Shown: positions 45,355-55,200 of the stretch, one piece after another
Numbering within the stretch: position 1 is the first letter of the stretch
How the letters are laid out: the number at the start of each line of letters is the position of its first letter
Assembly (NCBI GenBank): GCA_000723505.1
Contig: HG934468.1
Location: 1,334,798-1,398,797, forward strand
DNA: 64,000 nt
Reading direction: 5' to 3'
DNA from: Mucinivorans hirudinis
GTDB taxonomy: Bacteria > Bacteroidota > Bacteroidia > Bacteroidales > Rikenellaceae
Translations under genes and position numbers: made by a program
Notes under the pieces: generated by a model
Databases searched by the model: none
What the model was told of the DNA's origin: nothing
What the model saw: the letters and a program-made list of their open reading frames with translations, nothing else

Positions 45355-45645
45355 CTATCTATTTACCAAAGAAATACACCTGTCAATATCCCGCAACAGG
45401 CTGTTTACCCGCGCCCGTGCAACCTTCGCACTTCCGCTCACCGTAACCAACGACTGAGCGAGAACCACAGCCTGAGCACGCTGTTTCTCTTGCTCCATTT
45501 GCGCTTTAGCCTCTGAGAGTTGAAGTTGATAGCCCGCACAAAGTTCCGACAGCCGTTTGTTCTCCCTCTCCAACGTATCACACTTTGCCAACAAATCTTT
45601 GACAAGGACACGCAACTCATCGATAGGTTCTACAATTTTCGCCAT
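45355..45645 (-). CDS. Small coiled-coil protein, probable ZapA partner
   Basis: 96 aa, entirely helical. A heptad-rich region (LLAKCDTLERENKRLSEL, then QLSEAKAQMEQEKQRA) spans about residues 15-65. No catalytic motif is seen. Genes of this kind often precede zapA in Bacteroidetes, and a division role comparable to ZapB is inference. It starts the small operon behind a consensus promoter at 45674-45704. Confidence 0.75.
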   Translation of the reverse strand: MAKIVEPIDELRVLVKDLLAKCDTLERENKRLSELCAGYQLQLSEAKAQMEQEKQRAQAVVLAQSLVTVSGSAKVARARVNSLLRDIDRCISLVNR

Positions 45646-45673
45646 CAGTCAACCGTATAAACAAATTACGACA

Positions 45674-45704
45674 CAAAGTTAAGTTTTTTTTTGGAAAAAT
45701 CAAA
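45674..45704 (-). promoter_or_regulatory. Promoter of the coiled-coil, zapA and 6S-candidate unit
   Basis: TTTG (45704-45701), 19 bases, then TAACTTTG (45681-45674), a near-exact Bacteroidetes promoter, 29 bases ahead of the coiled-coil gene start. Confidence 0.75.
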
Positions 45705-45709
45705 AAAAA

Positions 45710-46528
45710 CTATTTCAGCATCATCAGCCTACTCTCGGCTGCCAACATATCTACGACCGCTTTGACAATCTTATCCAACTTGGAGTTGGGTTTGTAATCT
45801 GCCGGCGCCGTAAAGTTTACGCGATTATCTGTAATAAGCTTTTCAAGTGTGTACCCAATCTGCTGGTCTTTGGGATTATAGACGGCAATAGCGTGCCCCA
45901 TCTTCTCTTTCACCAAACGCATACAGGGTATATCGGTGGTACCATCACCAATGTAAATCATATTGCGGAAGGGAATTTCGCGCTCATTTTCAGGCATATA
46001 CTGATTGATGAGTTTATCATCGGCAACAGAAGAGATGCCTTTATTTATCTTGAAAAGAAACTGCGTCTTGTTGGTATAATTAACTGCCACGGAGGGCCAA
46101 TAGGCAACGCCGTCCACATTATAAAAAAAGGAGCAGGCGAATATCTTTTTGAAATAACGGGCAATGGGCGTCCCCTCAATCATCTCCTTTATCCCCGATG
46201 AGTTTATATAATGCTCAATTTCAACACCTTTACTTGCACCGTACTTGCTTATTCTGCCAAACCACTCCCTGACACCCTCGAATAGTTCAACCCTCGCACC
46301 GTAGCTCACAAAAGCCTCACGCCGCAGCGACATCTCGCTCATATTTGCCTGCACAATCATCTCGCTCAAATAGGTGAGAATGGGGTCTGCATCATTCTCA
46401 GCAGCCTTTTTGCGACAACGCGCCCAAAACTCATCCTTATCCTTGCCCGTGGCAGGGATAAAATCATACTCCTGCATATTACCGGGCGACAAAGTCCCGT
46501 CAAAGTCGTATATAAGGGCGATTTTCAT
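45710..46528 (-). CDS. HAD-family phosphatase-like protein
   Basis: 272 aa. The nucleophile loop LIYDFDGTLSPGN (residues 5-17) has both aspartates. A threonine or serine motif lies around HYINSSG, and the IGDGTTDIPCM loop supplies the third acidic motif. HAD enzymes hydrolyse phosphate esters; the substrate is unknown. It is followed by the coiled-coil/zapA unit but separated by that unit's promoter. Confidence 0.85.
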   Translation of the reverse strand: MKIALIYDFDGTLSPGNMQEYDFIPATGKDKDEFWARCRKKAAENDADPILTYLSEMIVQANMSEMSLRREAFVSYGARVELFEGVREWFGRISKYGASKGVEIEHYINSSGIKEMIEGTPIARYFKKIFACSFFYNVDGVAYWPSVAVNYTNKTQFLFKINKGISSVADDKLINQYMPENEREIPFRNMIYIGDGTTDIPCMRLVKEKMGHAIAVYNPKDQQIGYTLEKLITDNRVNFTAPADYKPNSKLDKIVKAVVDMLAAESRLMMLK

Positions 46529-46595
46529 TGGATGTGATTGGTGATTGGTTAGCGGTTAGCGGTGGTTTGCACCACTCACTAACCACACTAGCCCC

Positions 46596-46910
46596 CTAAA
46601 ATAGTTCTTGTTCTACTTTGGCGTCAAAGAACCCTGGTTTGTTGGTCTTGATATAATTTACCGCCTCGGCAAAACCTTCCGAGAATTTATCGAAATCCTC
46701 CTTGTAGAGGTGGATTTTGTGCTTATCGATAACAAAAGAGCCATCCTCGTTCACACGCTTACGACTTTCGGTAATGGTAATGTAATAATCATCGTTACGA
46801 GTGGCTTTTACATCAAAATAATAAATACGTTTGCCTGCTTTCACCGGCACAGAGAATAGCTCGTCTCCTTCCGCTCTCTCTCTTTTTTCCTGATAATCAA
46901 AGTTGGACAT
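46596..46910 (-). CDS. DUF3276 (PUR-alpha-like) family protein
   Basis: 104 aa. The sequence LFSVPVKAGKRIYYFDVKATRNDDYYITITESRK (about 19-50) is the single PUR repeat of DUF3276 proteins, which resemble eukaryotic Pur-alpha and bind nucleic acids. It probably dimerises. It has its own -7 box (46948-46955) and is divergent from the yqaA-like gene. Confidence 0.88.
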   Translation of the reverse strand: MSNFDYQEKRERAEGDELFSVPVKAGKRIYYFDVKATRNDDYYITITESRKRVNEDGSFVIDKHKIHLYKEDFDKFSEGFAEAVNYIKTNKPGFFDAKVEQELF

Positions 46911-46947
46911 AAAAACAAATTGTTATTAAAGGGTTTGTAGTCGAAGT

Positions 46948-46955
46948 CAAAGGTA
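46948..46955 (-). promoter_or_regulatory. -7 box of the DUF3276 gene
   Basis: TACCTTTG on the minus strand, 37 bases ahead of the start. The -33 element is not evident. Confidence 0.5.
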
Positions 46956-46996
46956 CAAAAAAAATTAATTTAGAACCACTCAGCATAAAATTTTAT

Positions 46997-47004
46997 TACC
47001 TTTG
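46997..47004 (+). promoter_or_regulatory. -7 box of the YqaA-like gene
   Basis: TACCTTTG on the plus strand, 28 bases before the ATG; upstream TTTAG at 46969-46973 is a poor -33 with a long spacer. Confidence 0.5.
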
Positions 47005-47032
47005 CAGCCAAGTTTTATCCAAAATATTAGTT

Positions 47033-47632
47033 ATGAACAGCAATAAACCTAATTTCATACGTCGCATATACAATTGGGTGCTCCACTGGGCAGACACACC
47101 TTGGGGAGCGATAGCGCTCTTCGTGCTGGCATTTGCCGAGTCCAGTTTCTTTCCAATTCCGCCGGACGTTTTGTTGATTGCACTATGTTTGGGTGCGCCC
47201 AAGAAGTCGTTTAAGTACGCGCTCATATGTACGGTGGGTTCGGTTACAGGGGCAATGCTCGGTTACGCAATCGGCACTTGGGGGTGGGAGGCGATGCAGA
47301 GTTGGTTTATTCCCGCACTGTTCTCTCAAGAGAAATTCAACGCAGTGGGCTCGCTATATAACGAGTGGAATTTTTGGGCGGTATTTACGGCAGGATTTAC
47401 ACCGATACCCTACAAAATATTTACCATTGCAGCAGGGGTATTCTCTATTGATTTCGCAATGTTTATCCTCGCTTCGATTGTGGGACGAGCCGCTCGCTTC
47501 TTTTTGATAGCCTTCCTTATCTGGAGATTCGGTCCAACCATCAAGAACTTTATCGACAAATATTTCAACCTCTTGGCAATAGCATTCACGGTACTTCTCA
47601 TAGGCAGCTTCGTACTTATAAAGTATCTGTAG
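47033..47632 (+). CDS. YqaA/DedA-like (VTT domain) membrane protein
   Basis: 199 aa with about five hydrophobic segments. The block FAESSFFPIPPDVLLIALCLG and the later GFTPIPYKIFTIAAGVF are VTT/SNARE-associated-Golgi signatures. The family includes lipid scramblases or transporters such as the undecaprenyl phosphate flippase DedA-type. A specific substrate is not evident. It is the only plus-strand gene in this part of the window. The spacer to rseP holds a terminator for rseP. Confidence 0.88.
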   Translation: MNSNKPNFIRRIYNWVLHWADTPWGAIALFVLAFAESSFFPIPPDVLLIALCLGAPKKSFKYALICTVGSVTGAMLGYAIGTWGWEAMQSWFIPALFSQEKFNAVGSLYNEWNFWAVFTAGFTPIPYKIFTIAAGVFSIDFAMFILASIVGRAARFFLIAFLIWRFGPTIKNFIDKYFNLLAIAFTVLLIGSFVLIKYL

Positions 47633-47755
47633 ATTTCCCGCACCACACACTCAGAGACTTCTCCCTGAGAACCCCACAGGGGCTGAGCAAGAATAAATTT
47701 GTTTGTGAATTTTAGTCGTATCATCACACAATAAAATCGAAATACGCCCCCCCCA

Positions 47756-47800
47756 AAAAAAAAGAACTGTCTATGATTGCCCAATATCAATCATAGACAG
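47756..47800 (-). terminator. Terminator of rseP
   Basis: CTGTCTATGATTG (47767-47779) and CAATCATAGACAG (47788-47800) form a perfect 13 bp stem with an 8-base loop, followed on the minus strand by a run of T and then C. It starts 26 bases after the rseP stop. Confidence 0.92.
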
Positions 47801-47825
47801 CCTCCGCCAATGTTACGGAGTGTGG

Positions 47826-49157
47826 TTAAGCCACCCCCAGCAGGCGCAAAATATCGCTGCCATTAGCAAAAATTAGCAGTCCGATAAGCAATATAAAACC
47901 GACATATTGAGCTATTTCCATAAACTTCTCAGAGGGTGCGCGACGTGTAATCATCTCATAGATAATAAATACCAAGTGCCCGCCATCCAAAGCCGGAATA
48001 GGCAATATGTTGAGTACGGCAAGCATAATAGACAATAGTGCCGTGATGTTCCAAAACGCCAACCAGCTCCACTCCGAAGGGAAAATTTTGCCCATCGTGA
48101 TAAAACCGCCCACAGATTTGTACGCACCTGTTTCGGGCGAGGCAATAAGTTTGAGCTGCTTGAGGTAGTTATCCACACGGTCGATGCCGCGTTCTACACC
48201 TCTGGGAATCGACTGTAAGAGAGAGTAGTCACGAGTACTCAACTTATAGTTATTCAATAAGTTACCTCCTATATAAAAGCCGATTTTACCCTCATCATTC
48301 ACCGCCACCGGCAACTGCTGGAAGAGCCCTGAACGGTAGAACCCAATCTGCACGGTGTCATTTTTGTGCTTATCCAAGCTGGCACGCAGTTCATCGAAGT
48401 ATATGACATTGACCGAGTCGATAGTCACAATCGAATCCCCCGCCAATAGCCCTGCACGTGCAGCACCACCCTCACCCTCGACCTCTCCCACCACCACGGG
48501 CATACGAAGCGAAATCAAATCCGGCGACTTCAACAGTCTCTTTACAGCCTCTGCCGGAATGGTAATGAGCTGACGCACACCGCCTCGTTCAATCTCCACC
48601 TCGCGCTTGTCTGAAAGAATGATATCCATCTGAATCTGGGTGTACTGTTTATCGGAAACATCCTCGCCATCCACCGCGATAATCTTGTCACCATTTTGAA
48701 AACCAAGTGACTGTAAATCCGCGCTATAAGCATACCCCTGCCTCACATCGCCGTTAGCAATGTAGCTATCTCCCCACGCAAAGGTTATACCTATGTATAT
48801 TACCATCGCCAGCAAAAAGTTCATCAACACACCGCCGATGATGATAAAAAATCGTTGCCACGCCGGTTTGCTGCGATACTCCCACGGCTGGGGCGCTTGT
48901 TTGAGTTGCTCCTTGTCCATCGACTCATCCACCATTCCCGCAATCTTGCAGTAGCCTCCCAGCGGCAGCCAGCCAATGCCCCACTCCGTATCACCTATCT
49001 TCTTCTTATAAAGCGAGAACCACGGGTTAAAGAAGAGGTAGAATTTATCTACGCGGCATTTGAAGAGACGGGCAAAAAGAAAGTGCCCCAACTCGTGCAC
49101 CAAAACAAGCAGCGACAAACTCGCCACCAACTGAACTATTTTTATTAGAATCTCCAT
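47826..49157 (-). CDS. rseP: Site-2 intramembrane metalloprotease RseP
   Basis: 443 aa. HELGH at about residues 21-25 is the zinc-binding HExxH in the first transmembrane helix. Two PDZ-like domains occupy about 115-300. The C-terminal NILPIPALDGGHL is the third zinc ligand region. It cleaves membrane-bound anti-sigma factors and remnant signal peptides. The gene has its own -7 box and is followed by a strong terminator. Confidence 0.95.
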   Translation of the reverse strand: MEILIKIVQLVASLSLLVLVHELGHFLFARLFKCRVDKFYLFFNPWFSLYKKKIGDTEWGIGWLPLGGYCKIAGMVDESMDKEQLKQAPQPWEYRSKPAWQRFFIIIGGVLMNFLLAMVIYIGITFAWGDSYIANGDVRQGYAYSADLQSLGFQNGDKIIAVDGEDVSDKQYTQIQMDIILSDKREVEIERGGVRQLITIPAEAVKRLLKSPDLISLRMPVVVGEVEGEGGAARAGLLAGDSIVTIDSVNVIYFDELRASLDKHKNDTVQIGFYRSGLFQQLPVAVNDEGKIGFYIGGNLLNNYKLSTRDYSLLQSIPRGVERGIDRVDNYLKQLKLIASPETGAYKSVGGFITMGKIFPSEWSWLAFWNITALLSIMLAVLNILPIPALDGGHLVFIIYEMITRRAPSEKFMEIAQYVGFILLIGLLIFANGSDILRLLGVA

Positions 49158-49186
49158 AATTTTCGATGTGAAAATATTTAACTTTG

Positions 49187-49194
49187 CAAAGTTA
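49187..49194 (-). promoter_or_regulatory. -7 box of rseP inside a palindrome
   Basis: TAACTTTG reads on the minus strand at 49194-49187. It is part of the palindrome TAACTTTGCAAAGTTA; a matching -33 is not evident. Confidence 0.4.
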
Positions 49195-49253
49195 CAAATA
49201 ATTCCTCAGAAAATGTACAACATTAATTCAATACTCAGGATCCAAACATTTTT

Positions 49254-49417
49254 TAACTCGGCTTTAAGCAATTTAGATAATTTTGAATATGTTCAAGGCT
49301 AGAGCTGCAATAAAAACCGCAATATAATTGACTTATATGAAGATTTTTATGGGTGGGTATAGCGCTGAAATTATGCGAAAGAGTTGTCAAAAAGCCAAAT
49401 TATTTAAAGCCGAGTTA
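49254..49417. mobile_element. MITE-like element with TAACTCGGCTTTAA ends
   Basis: A 14-base sequence, TAACTCGGCTTTAA, at 49254-49267 is repeated exactly in inverted orientation at 49404-49417, and the similarity continues for a further AATTT. The interior is 136 bases, AT-rich, with no ORF. It lies 8 bases after the stop of the DUF1735-type lipoprotein gene. Only a terminal inverted repeat supports the call; no target duplication is clear. Confidence 0.5.
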
Positions 49418-49424
49418 TTACTTA

Positions 49425-50303
49425 CTACTTCTTGGAGGTGATAGCAAACCAATTTGTGCGTGGGTCAATATTGATTATTACCCCTGCTTTGGCGGATGTT
49501 ACCTTTACCAATTTGCAAACCAAGGCGTAGTTATCATCGTCCAATTTCTCTCTGTCGATGGTGATGGCAATTTCGGCAGTTTGTTTACCTGCTTCAATTT
49601 TCACATTTGTCGAAGAAATGGTGTATGCCTCTTTAGGAATCTGCTTGTATATACCTTCTTTTGAGTCGTTAAACTCGTCGAAAGTGACGGCAGAGAGGTC
49701 TAAAAGGCACTCCATACCATATTTATTCTCGAAAGGTATGGTGAGCGGAATTATATAGGAGACTGTTTTAGCGTCGCCGGTTATTGCAATTTCGCCCGAA
49801 ATAGCCATCCGCACAGCGGGAGAGAGTATGTCAAAGGTTAGGATGGTTGTTTTGGTCTTTTCGTTCAGAGCAACACTGGCTTGGCTTATGGAGAGTGGCA
49901 GAGCATATTTAGTGAAGTCGATTTTGGAGAGTTCAGGGACTTTGACACTCAGAGTGGTCGTGTTGTAGAGTTGGTCTGCAGACACCACTACGTCGTTGTC
50001 TGTGAAGATGTAGTAGTCAGATGGTAGTAGTATATAATTTGTTCCGCTCGACTCGTTCCACTCTTTGAGGGCTTGTGCCGACACCTCGACTTTTGCTTTC
50101 ACCTCTACATTGTCAAGCCCCGAACGTGTTACCGATATGGCAACATCTTGTGGCTCATTGAGATTGTAGAGTGTAACCTCCCGTTCACCACTGTGGGTTA
50201 AAAACACCATACTCGGGGGCATATCCGCCCTTCTGTAATCTTCATTACACCCCGTTAGCATTGACAGAGTCACTGAAAGAGTTATTATAATTTTTGAATT
50301 CAT
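49425..50303 (-). CDS. DUF1735-type surface lipoprotein, third gene of a SusCD operon
   Basis: 292 aa from the ATG at 50303, which gives a lipoprotein signal with Cys at about residue 17 (MLTGCNEDY); upstream starts lie inside susD. Repeated beta-rich DUF1735-like halves can be seen (LYNLNEPQDVAISVTRSGLDNVEVKAKVEVSAQAL region and the second copy near VSYIIPLTIPF). Such proteins are surface glycan-binding or chaperone partners in SusCD operons. It follows SusD by 28 bases. Confidence 0.78.
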   Translation of the reverse strand: MNSKIIITLSVTLSMLTGCNEDYRRADMPPSMVFLTHSGEREVTLYNLNEPQDVAISVTRSGLDNVEVKAKVEVSAQALKEWNESSGTNYILLPSDYYIFTDNDVVVSADQLYNTTTLSVKVPELSKIDFTKYALPLSISQASVALNEKTKTTILTFDILSPAVRMAISGEIAITGDAKTVSYIIPLTIPFENKYGMECLLDLSAVTFDEFNDSKEGIYKQIPKEAYTISSTNVKIEAGKQTAEIAITIDREKLDDDNYALVCKLVKVTSAKAGVIINIDPRTNWFAITSKK

Positions 50304-50331
50304 CGTTATTTTGCTTTTAACATTAAGACAC

Positions 50332-52269
50332 TTACCACCCATAATTTTGCACCAAGTTTTTATTCCTATCGAGTTCGTACTGGCTAAATGGATGGAGATA
50401 ATGATTCGAGCGGAACACGCGTCGTTGAGCGACACTTCGTTTCCAAAAGGCATCTTGAGTTGTTACAAGTTCCGAATTTGGCGCTTGGATGTTCATTCCC
50501 CACATATTTCCGTTGTCGGTGGTTTGGGCAATCATCCAAGTGCGGGTGTCGAAGTACCTATGATTTTCGAAGGCAAGCTCCACGCGACGTTCGCGACGTA
50601 CAAGTTCCCGCATAAACGCTTTGTCTTTAATTTCACTACCATATATCTGCTCTATTGGTGGCACTCCGGCACGTGTGCGGATGGCATTTAGGTAGTGGAG
50701 AAGGTCGGGGTTGCCGGGGTCTGACTCCACCAGAGCCTCACAATAGTTGAGGTAAACCTCCCCTACCCGGACATAGGGCCACGTGTAGGTTCCATAGTCG
50801 GGGGCGGCTCTTCCAGAGGCATTGTCGAACATTTTGCGCACTAAATAGCCCGACGGCGGAAAGTCGTGGCTACCGTTACTTCCCGAGTAGCCCTCGCCTT
50901 TGGCGCTGTAATCGAATATTATAGGTGCAAAGTTCGTGTTGGCACACCACACCCAATCGTTCCAATGGATTGCTGCATAGAATCGCGGCTCGCGATTTTT
51001 GTACATATTCCACGCCTTTTTGGGTTTCCCGCCACCGAGTGACGGGTTCTCCACCATTGAGAACGACGATTCGTCATATCCCGAACGTGGGTCTATCGTG
51101 GGCACGCCGCCCGTAGCCCTGCCCGTGATACCCTTAACCCCAGCGGTAGTACGTTGATTGAGGTAGTAGCTCTCCCCTTCATAGCCTACGATTGGGTAGT
51201 ATCCATTAGCCATTGCATAGCTGTCCACCTGCTGCTGTGTGGGCGAGGCTCCGCCATATGCCTCCCCCCCCACCGAGGCGAGGGCTCGCGGACGCACGTG
51301 CTCACCCCACCTGCCTGCACCGCCCCATCGTCCCCACAATATCTCATTGTTCCAATGGTCGAAAAATATCCCTTTGATGGACTCGTACACCTGATACTTA
51401 CCCGTCTTGGGCGACACGTAAAGACCATAACCATCCTCCGTCAAACAATCTATTGCCTTTTTTGCAGCGGCTGCTGCCACCTGCCATTTTTGAGGGTCGT
51501 AGTCCGGAAAGAGCCTTGTTCCATCCGGATTTTTGATATTTGCATAGAGGGAATTTCCATTGAAGAGTTCGCGCGCGCTGTATAGCCTCAATCGGGCAAT
51601 AATTGCTAAAGCCGTACTTCGTGTGGGACGACCATAGTCGCTGTTTATGTCCACCTTGTCGGGTAGTTTTGCGGCACAAGCCTCCAATTCGCTACATACC
51701 CACTCCACACATTCGTCCCACGGCGAGCGTGGGAATGCCAGTGTGGAGAGTTCGGCATCGGGTGCTATAATCATATCTTTGAGCAAAATCACCGCCCCAT
51801 ATTGCTTGAGCAGTTCGGCATAGTAGAATGCTCTGAGGAATAGTACCTGGTCGCACCACCCCTCAAACTCCTCTTCGGTCAGCCCCACAACGACTCTATT
51901 TTTGATGTTTTCCACCACTAAAGGTGCAGCCTGTAAAAAGATATTAGCCTCGCGTATGGCTCGGTAGTACCCACCCCAACGTTGCCCCGCCGGCGAGGTT
52001 GGCGACCACGTACCGCTGTTGAGTCGGTCTGCGTCGCTGTCTTTCCACACACAGATTATCTCGTCCGAAGCACCTGTCCATACAATGCCCGGCAGGTCTG
52101 ACTCCTCAGGAAGAAAGGAGTAGATATGTGCCAGATATTGCTCGGTTGTGCCTCTTTGCTGCCATATCTTTTCGTAGGTCATTTTCTCTATCGGCTGCGC
52201 ATCCAAGAAACTCTCGCAGGAGCATATAAAGATGGCGCACAGAACTATGGTGATTATTTTTGTTTTCAT
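50332..52269 (-). CDS. SusD/RagB-family surface nutrient-binding lipoprotein
   Basis: 645 aa. Lipobox cysteine in IFICSCESF at about residue 16. The SusD helical scaffold with TPR-like units carries RAFYYAELLKQYGAVILLKD, and the family C-terminal segment RRERRVELAFENHRYFDTRTW is clear. The protein caps the SusC channel and presents glycan. It lies 18 bases downstream of SusC and 28 bases upstream of the DUF1735-type gene. Confidence 0.93.
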   Translation of the reverse strand: MKTKIITIVLCAIFICSCESFLDAQPIEKMTYEKIWQQRGTTEQYLAHIYSFLPEESDLPGIVWTGASDEIICVWKDSDADRLNSGTWSPTSPAGQRWGGYYRAIREANIFLQAAPLVVENIKNRVVVGLTEEEFEGWCDQVLFLRAFYYAELLKQYGAVILLKDMIIAPDAELSTLAFPRSPWDECVEWVCSELEACAAKLPDKVDINSDYGRPTRSTALAIIARLRLYSARELFNGNSLYANIKNPDGTRLFPDYDPQKWQVAAAAAKKAIDCLTEDGYGLYVSPKTGKYQVYESIKGIFFDHWNNEILWGRWGGAGRWGEHVRPRALASVGGEAYGGASPTQQQVDSYAMANGYYPIVGYEGESYYLNQRTTAGVKGITGRATGGVPTIDPRSGYDESSFSMVENPSLGGGKPKKAWNMYKNREPRFYAAIHWNDWVWCANTNFAPIIFDYSAKGEGYSGSNGSHDFPPSGYLVRKMFDNASGRAAPDYGTYTWPYVRVGEVYLNYCEALVESDPGNPDLLHYLNAIRTRAGVPPIEQIYGSEIKDKAFMRELVRRERRVELAFENHRYFDTRTWMIAQTTDNGNMWGMNIQAPNSELVTTQDAFWKRSVAQRRVFRSNHYLHPFSQYELDRNKNLVQNYGW

Positions 52270-52287
52270 TGTAGATAATGGTTAAAT

Positions 52288-55200
52288 TCAATATGTAAAT
52301 TGCACCCCTAATGTGATGGATGTACTTAATGGATATGTCTGCCCCTGTCCGCCGCCGCTTTCGGGGTCCCAGAGGTCAAATTTAGAGAATGTAAGAAGGT
52401 TTGTACCAGAGAGGTAAGTCCTTATATTTTTAAGACCTATTGCCTTTGTCCACTGCTGAGGCAAGTTGTATGCAACCTCTGCATTTTTCAGACGAATAAA
52501 CGAGCGGTCGCGCATCCACAGGGTTGATGTTCTGTTATTGTTCTCGTGGGTAACTCCTGCTGAGATACGGGGATAGAGTGCCGAGCCGTTATCTTTGCGG
52601 CTTTCGCGCCACACGTTCGTGTATATGTCCTCGTGGAAGTTTACCCGAGAGTTGGACGGAAGTTGCATAACGCTGCGTATTGCAGCCCCACTGAGGAAGA
52701 TTGACGAGTTCGCGATGCCCTGAAAAAAGAGCGACAGACTGAGTCCCTTCCATTGCGCCGAAATCCCAAAACCGTAGACTATCTGTGGCATAGATGGATA
52801 GCCTATTGCTACTTCGTCGTGTTCGTCTATTTTTCCGTCTGCGTTAATATCACGATACTTCACATCACCCACTCTCACGGGTGAGAAAGCCTGCACAGGA
52901 CTATTATCAATATCAGCTTGGTCTTTAAAAAATCCCTCGGCAATCAAACCAAAAGGCTGATCTAACGGTTTGCCGATGCGATTCGAGTATTTGTATTTCC
53001 AATCCGGTTCATCGTTGTTGAGCAGAGTGTTGCAAGCATAGGTGAAATTACCGCGCGCCGCGAAATTGACCTCCCCCACCCGTTTGTAGAATTCCAATGA
53101 CCCCTCGAAACCTTCGTTTCTCATCCTACCCACGTTTACCCACGGCACCGAAGAGACACCGCTTATATTAGGCAGTGATGCGCGTTCCAGAAATATACCA
53201 TTTCTCTGTTCATAGAAATATTCTCCAGTTAGTTTAAGCTGATTATCAAGGAAATTCACCTCCAAGCCGACATTGGTCTTTATCGACTCCTCCCAGCTCA
53301 CATTAGGGTTTGCAAATTCACCTATGGCGATACCGTTTGAGCCACTATCGCCCATTTTTCCCCACCCATAACCACCCGCTCCAACTATCGTTCCATCATA
53401 GATGAAACGTCGTCCGCCACCTATCTTGTCGTTACCGATTTTACCCCAAGAGGCTCGTAATTTCAGGAATGAGATTACGTTGCTCAAACTCTCCATAAAC
53501 TTTTCATTGCTGACAATCCAGCCGCCGGCAATGGCAGGAAAGAGTCCGAAACGCTTGCCCGGCGCAAAGTTCTCCGAACCGTTATAACCGGCATTGAACT
53601 CCATAAAATAGCGATTCTCATAGTCGTAAGTGAGACGGGCGGCTACACCTTGATTTTTATAAGGTAGCGAACCCTCTGCATCGGAGGCACTTACATAGGT
53701 GAGAATATTTTGGTTGTAGTTGAATAGAGCCGACATATTATGTTTTTCGCCTATTTGGGTTTGGTATCGCAGCAACACTTCGAGGTAGTTGGATGTGCCG
53801 TCAGATCCGCCACCTCCTGCTTCATATCCCAATGATTTCGAACCAATTACAGTGCGGTCTAATACTAATTGTCCCTCGTCGTCACGTATCCCACGGGCAA
53901 GGTAAGTGTCCACGTTTTTGTGGCGCTTGATGAAGGATGAGTTCCACGCATCCCACGAGAAGTTTGCCACCGCTGTTAGACCTGGTACGGCATTGCCGAA
54001 CTTCTGAGTGATGCTGATTGTGGTCTGTGTTTGGTTCCAGAAGTTTTGTTCATATCCGCTGTTCATCAGCTCGTTGTAGGGGTTTGTGCCTGCATTTGAT
54101 GCCGGACCCGACCAAGCCAACCAGTTGCCATCATTGTCGGTGTAGTACTCCGGGAAAGCTATAGGAGAGGTCTCAAAGGCACTACCCCATACTGTTTCGT
54201 TGCCCGCACCCGGCTCGTTTTTCTTCTCGAAGATGTTAGATATCTTGACACCGATTTCGGTTATAGGTGTGACTTTGAGGTCTATGTTGGCACGGAAATT
54301 CATTCTGTCGTATATGAGCGAGTTTTGGTAGTCGGACTGCGTTGTGCGAAATATCGACCCCTCGTTGTAGTATGCCCCCGAGACATAGTATCGAGCAATA
54401 TTACCTCCGCCCGAAACCGAGAGATTGACCCTCTGGTTGTTAGCCCAACGAGAAAAGAGTCGGTCTATCCAATCCACATTGGGATAGAGGTTGTGGTCGC
54501 GTCCGGGAGCGTCGTGGGGCATTTGGAACTGGCGCATAGCCTCGTCAGAGTAGATCTTTCTTCCGACAGACTCATTAACAAGGTCGGCAAATTGGTAGGA
54601 ATCCACCATCTGCACCCTCTTCATCGGAGTGAGCATTCCTAACTCATACCGAAGGTTGATTTGCGGGCGTCCCTCGTAACCTTGCTTGGTGGTTATAACA
54701 ATTACACCGTTGGCACCACGAACACCGTAAACGGCTGTTGCTGAAGCGTCTTTGAGTATAGAAAAAGTGTCTACATCCTCGATGTCGACCAAATCCAGCG
54801 ACCGCTCCACACCATCCACTAACACCAAGGGCGACTGATTAGCTCCGAATGTAGACAAACCGCGAATCCAGAAACTGGCTCCCGAGCCGGGTTCACCGTC
54901 ACTATGAACGCTGATGATGCCGGCAAGTTGCCCTGCCAATGAGGTGGAAAGTTTCACCGTGGGCAGCACAAGATTGTCCACTTTCAAGGTAGAGATTGCC
55001 CCCACTACCGACTCCTTGCGCTGGCTACCCATTGCCACCACCACAACCTCGTCGATTTTCGTCACATCTTCCTCCAATTCCACATTAATGACCGCGCGAT
55101 TGTCTATAGGTTCTTCGTGGGTTTTATACCCGAGAAAGGACACCTGAATAACAGGATTTTGAGTAGTGTAGTGTAAGATGTAGTTGCCTTCCGTGTCCAC

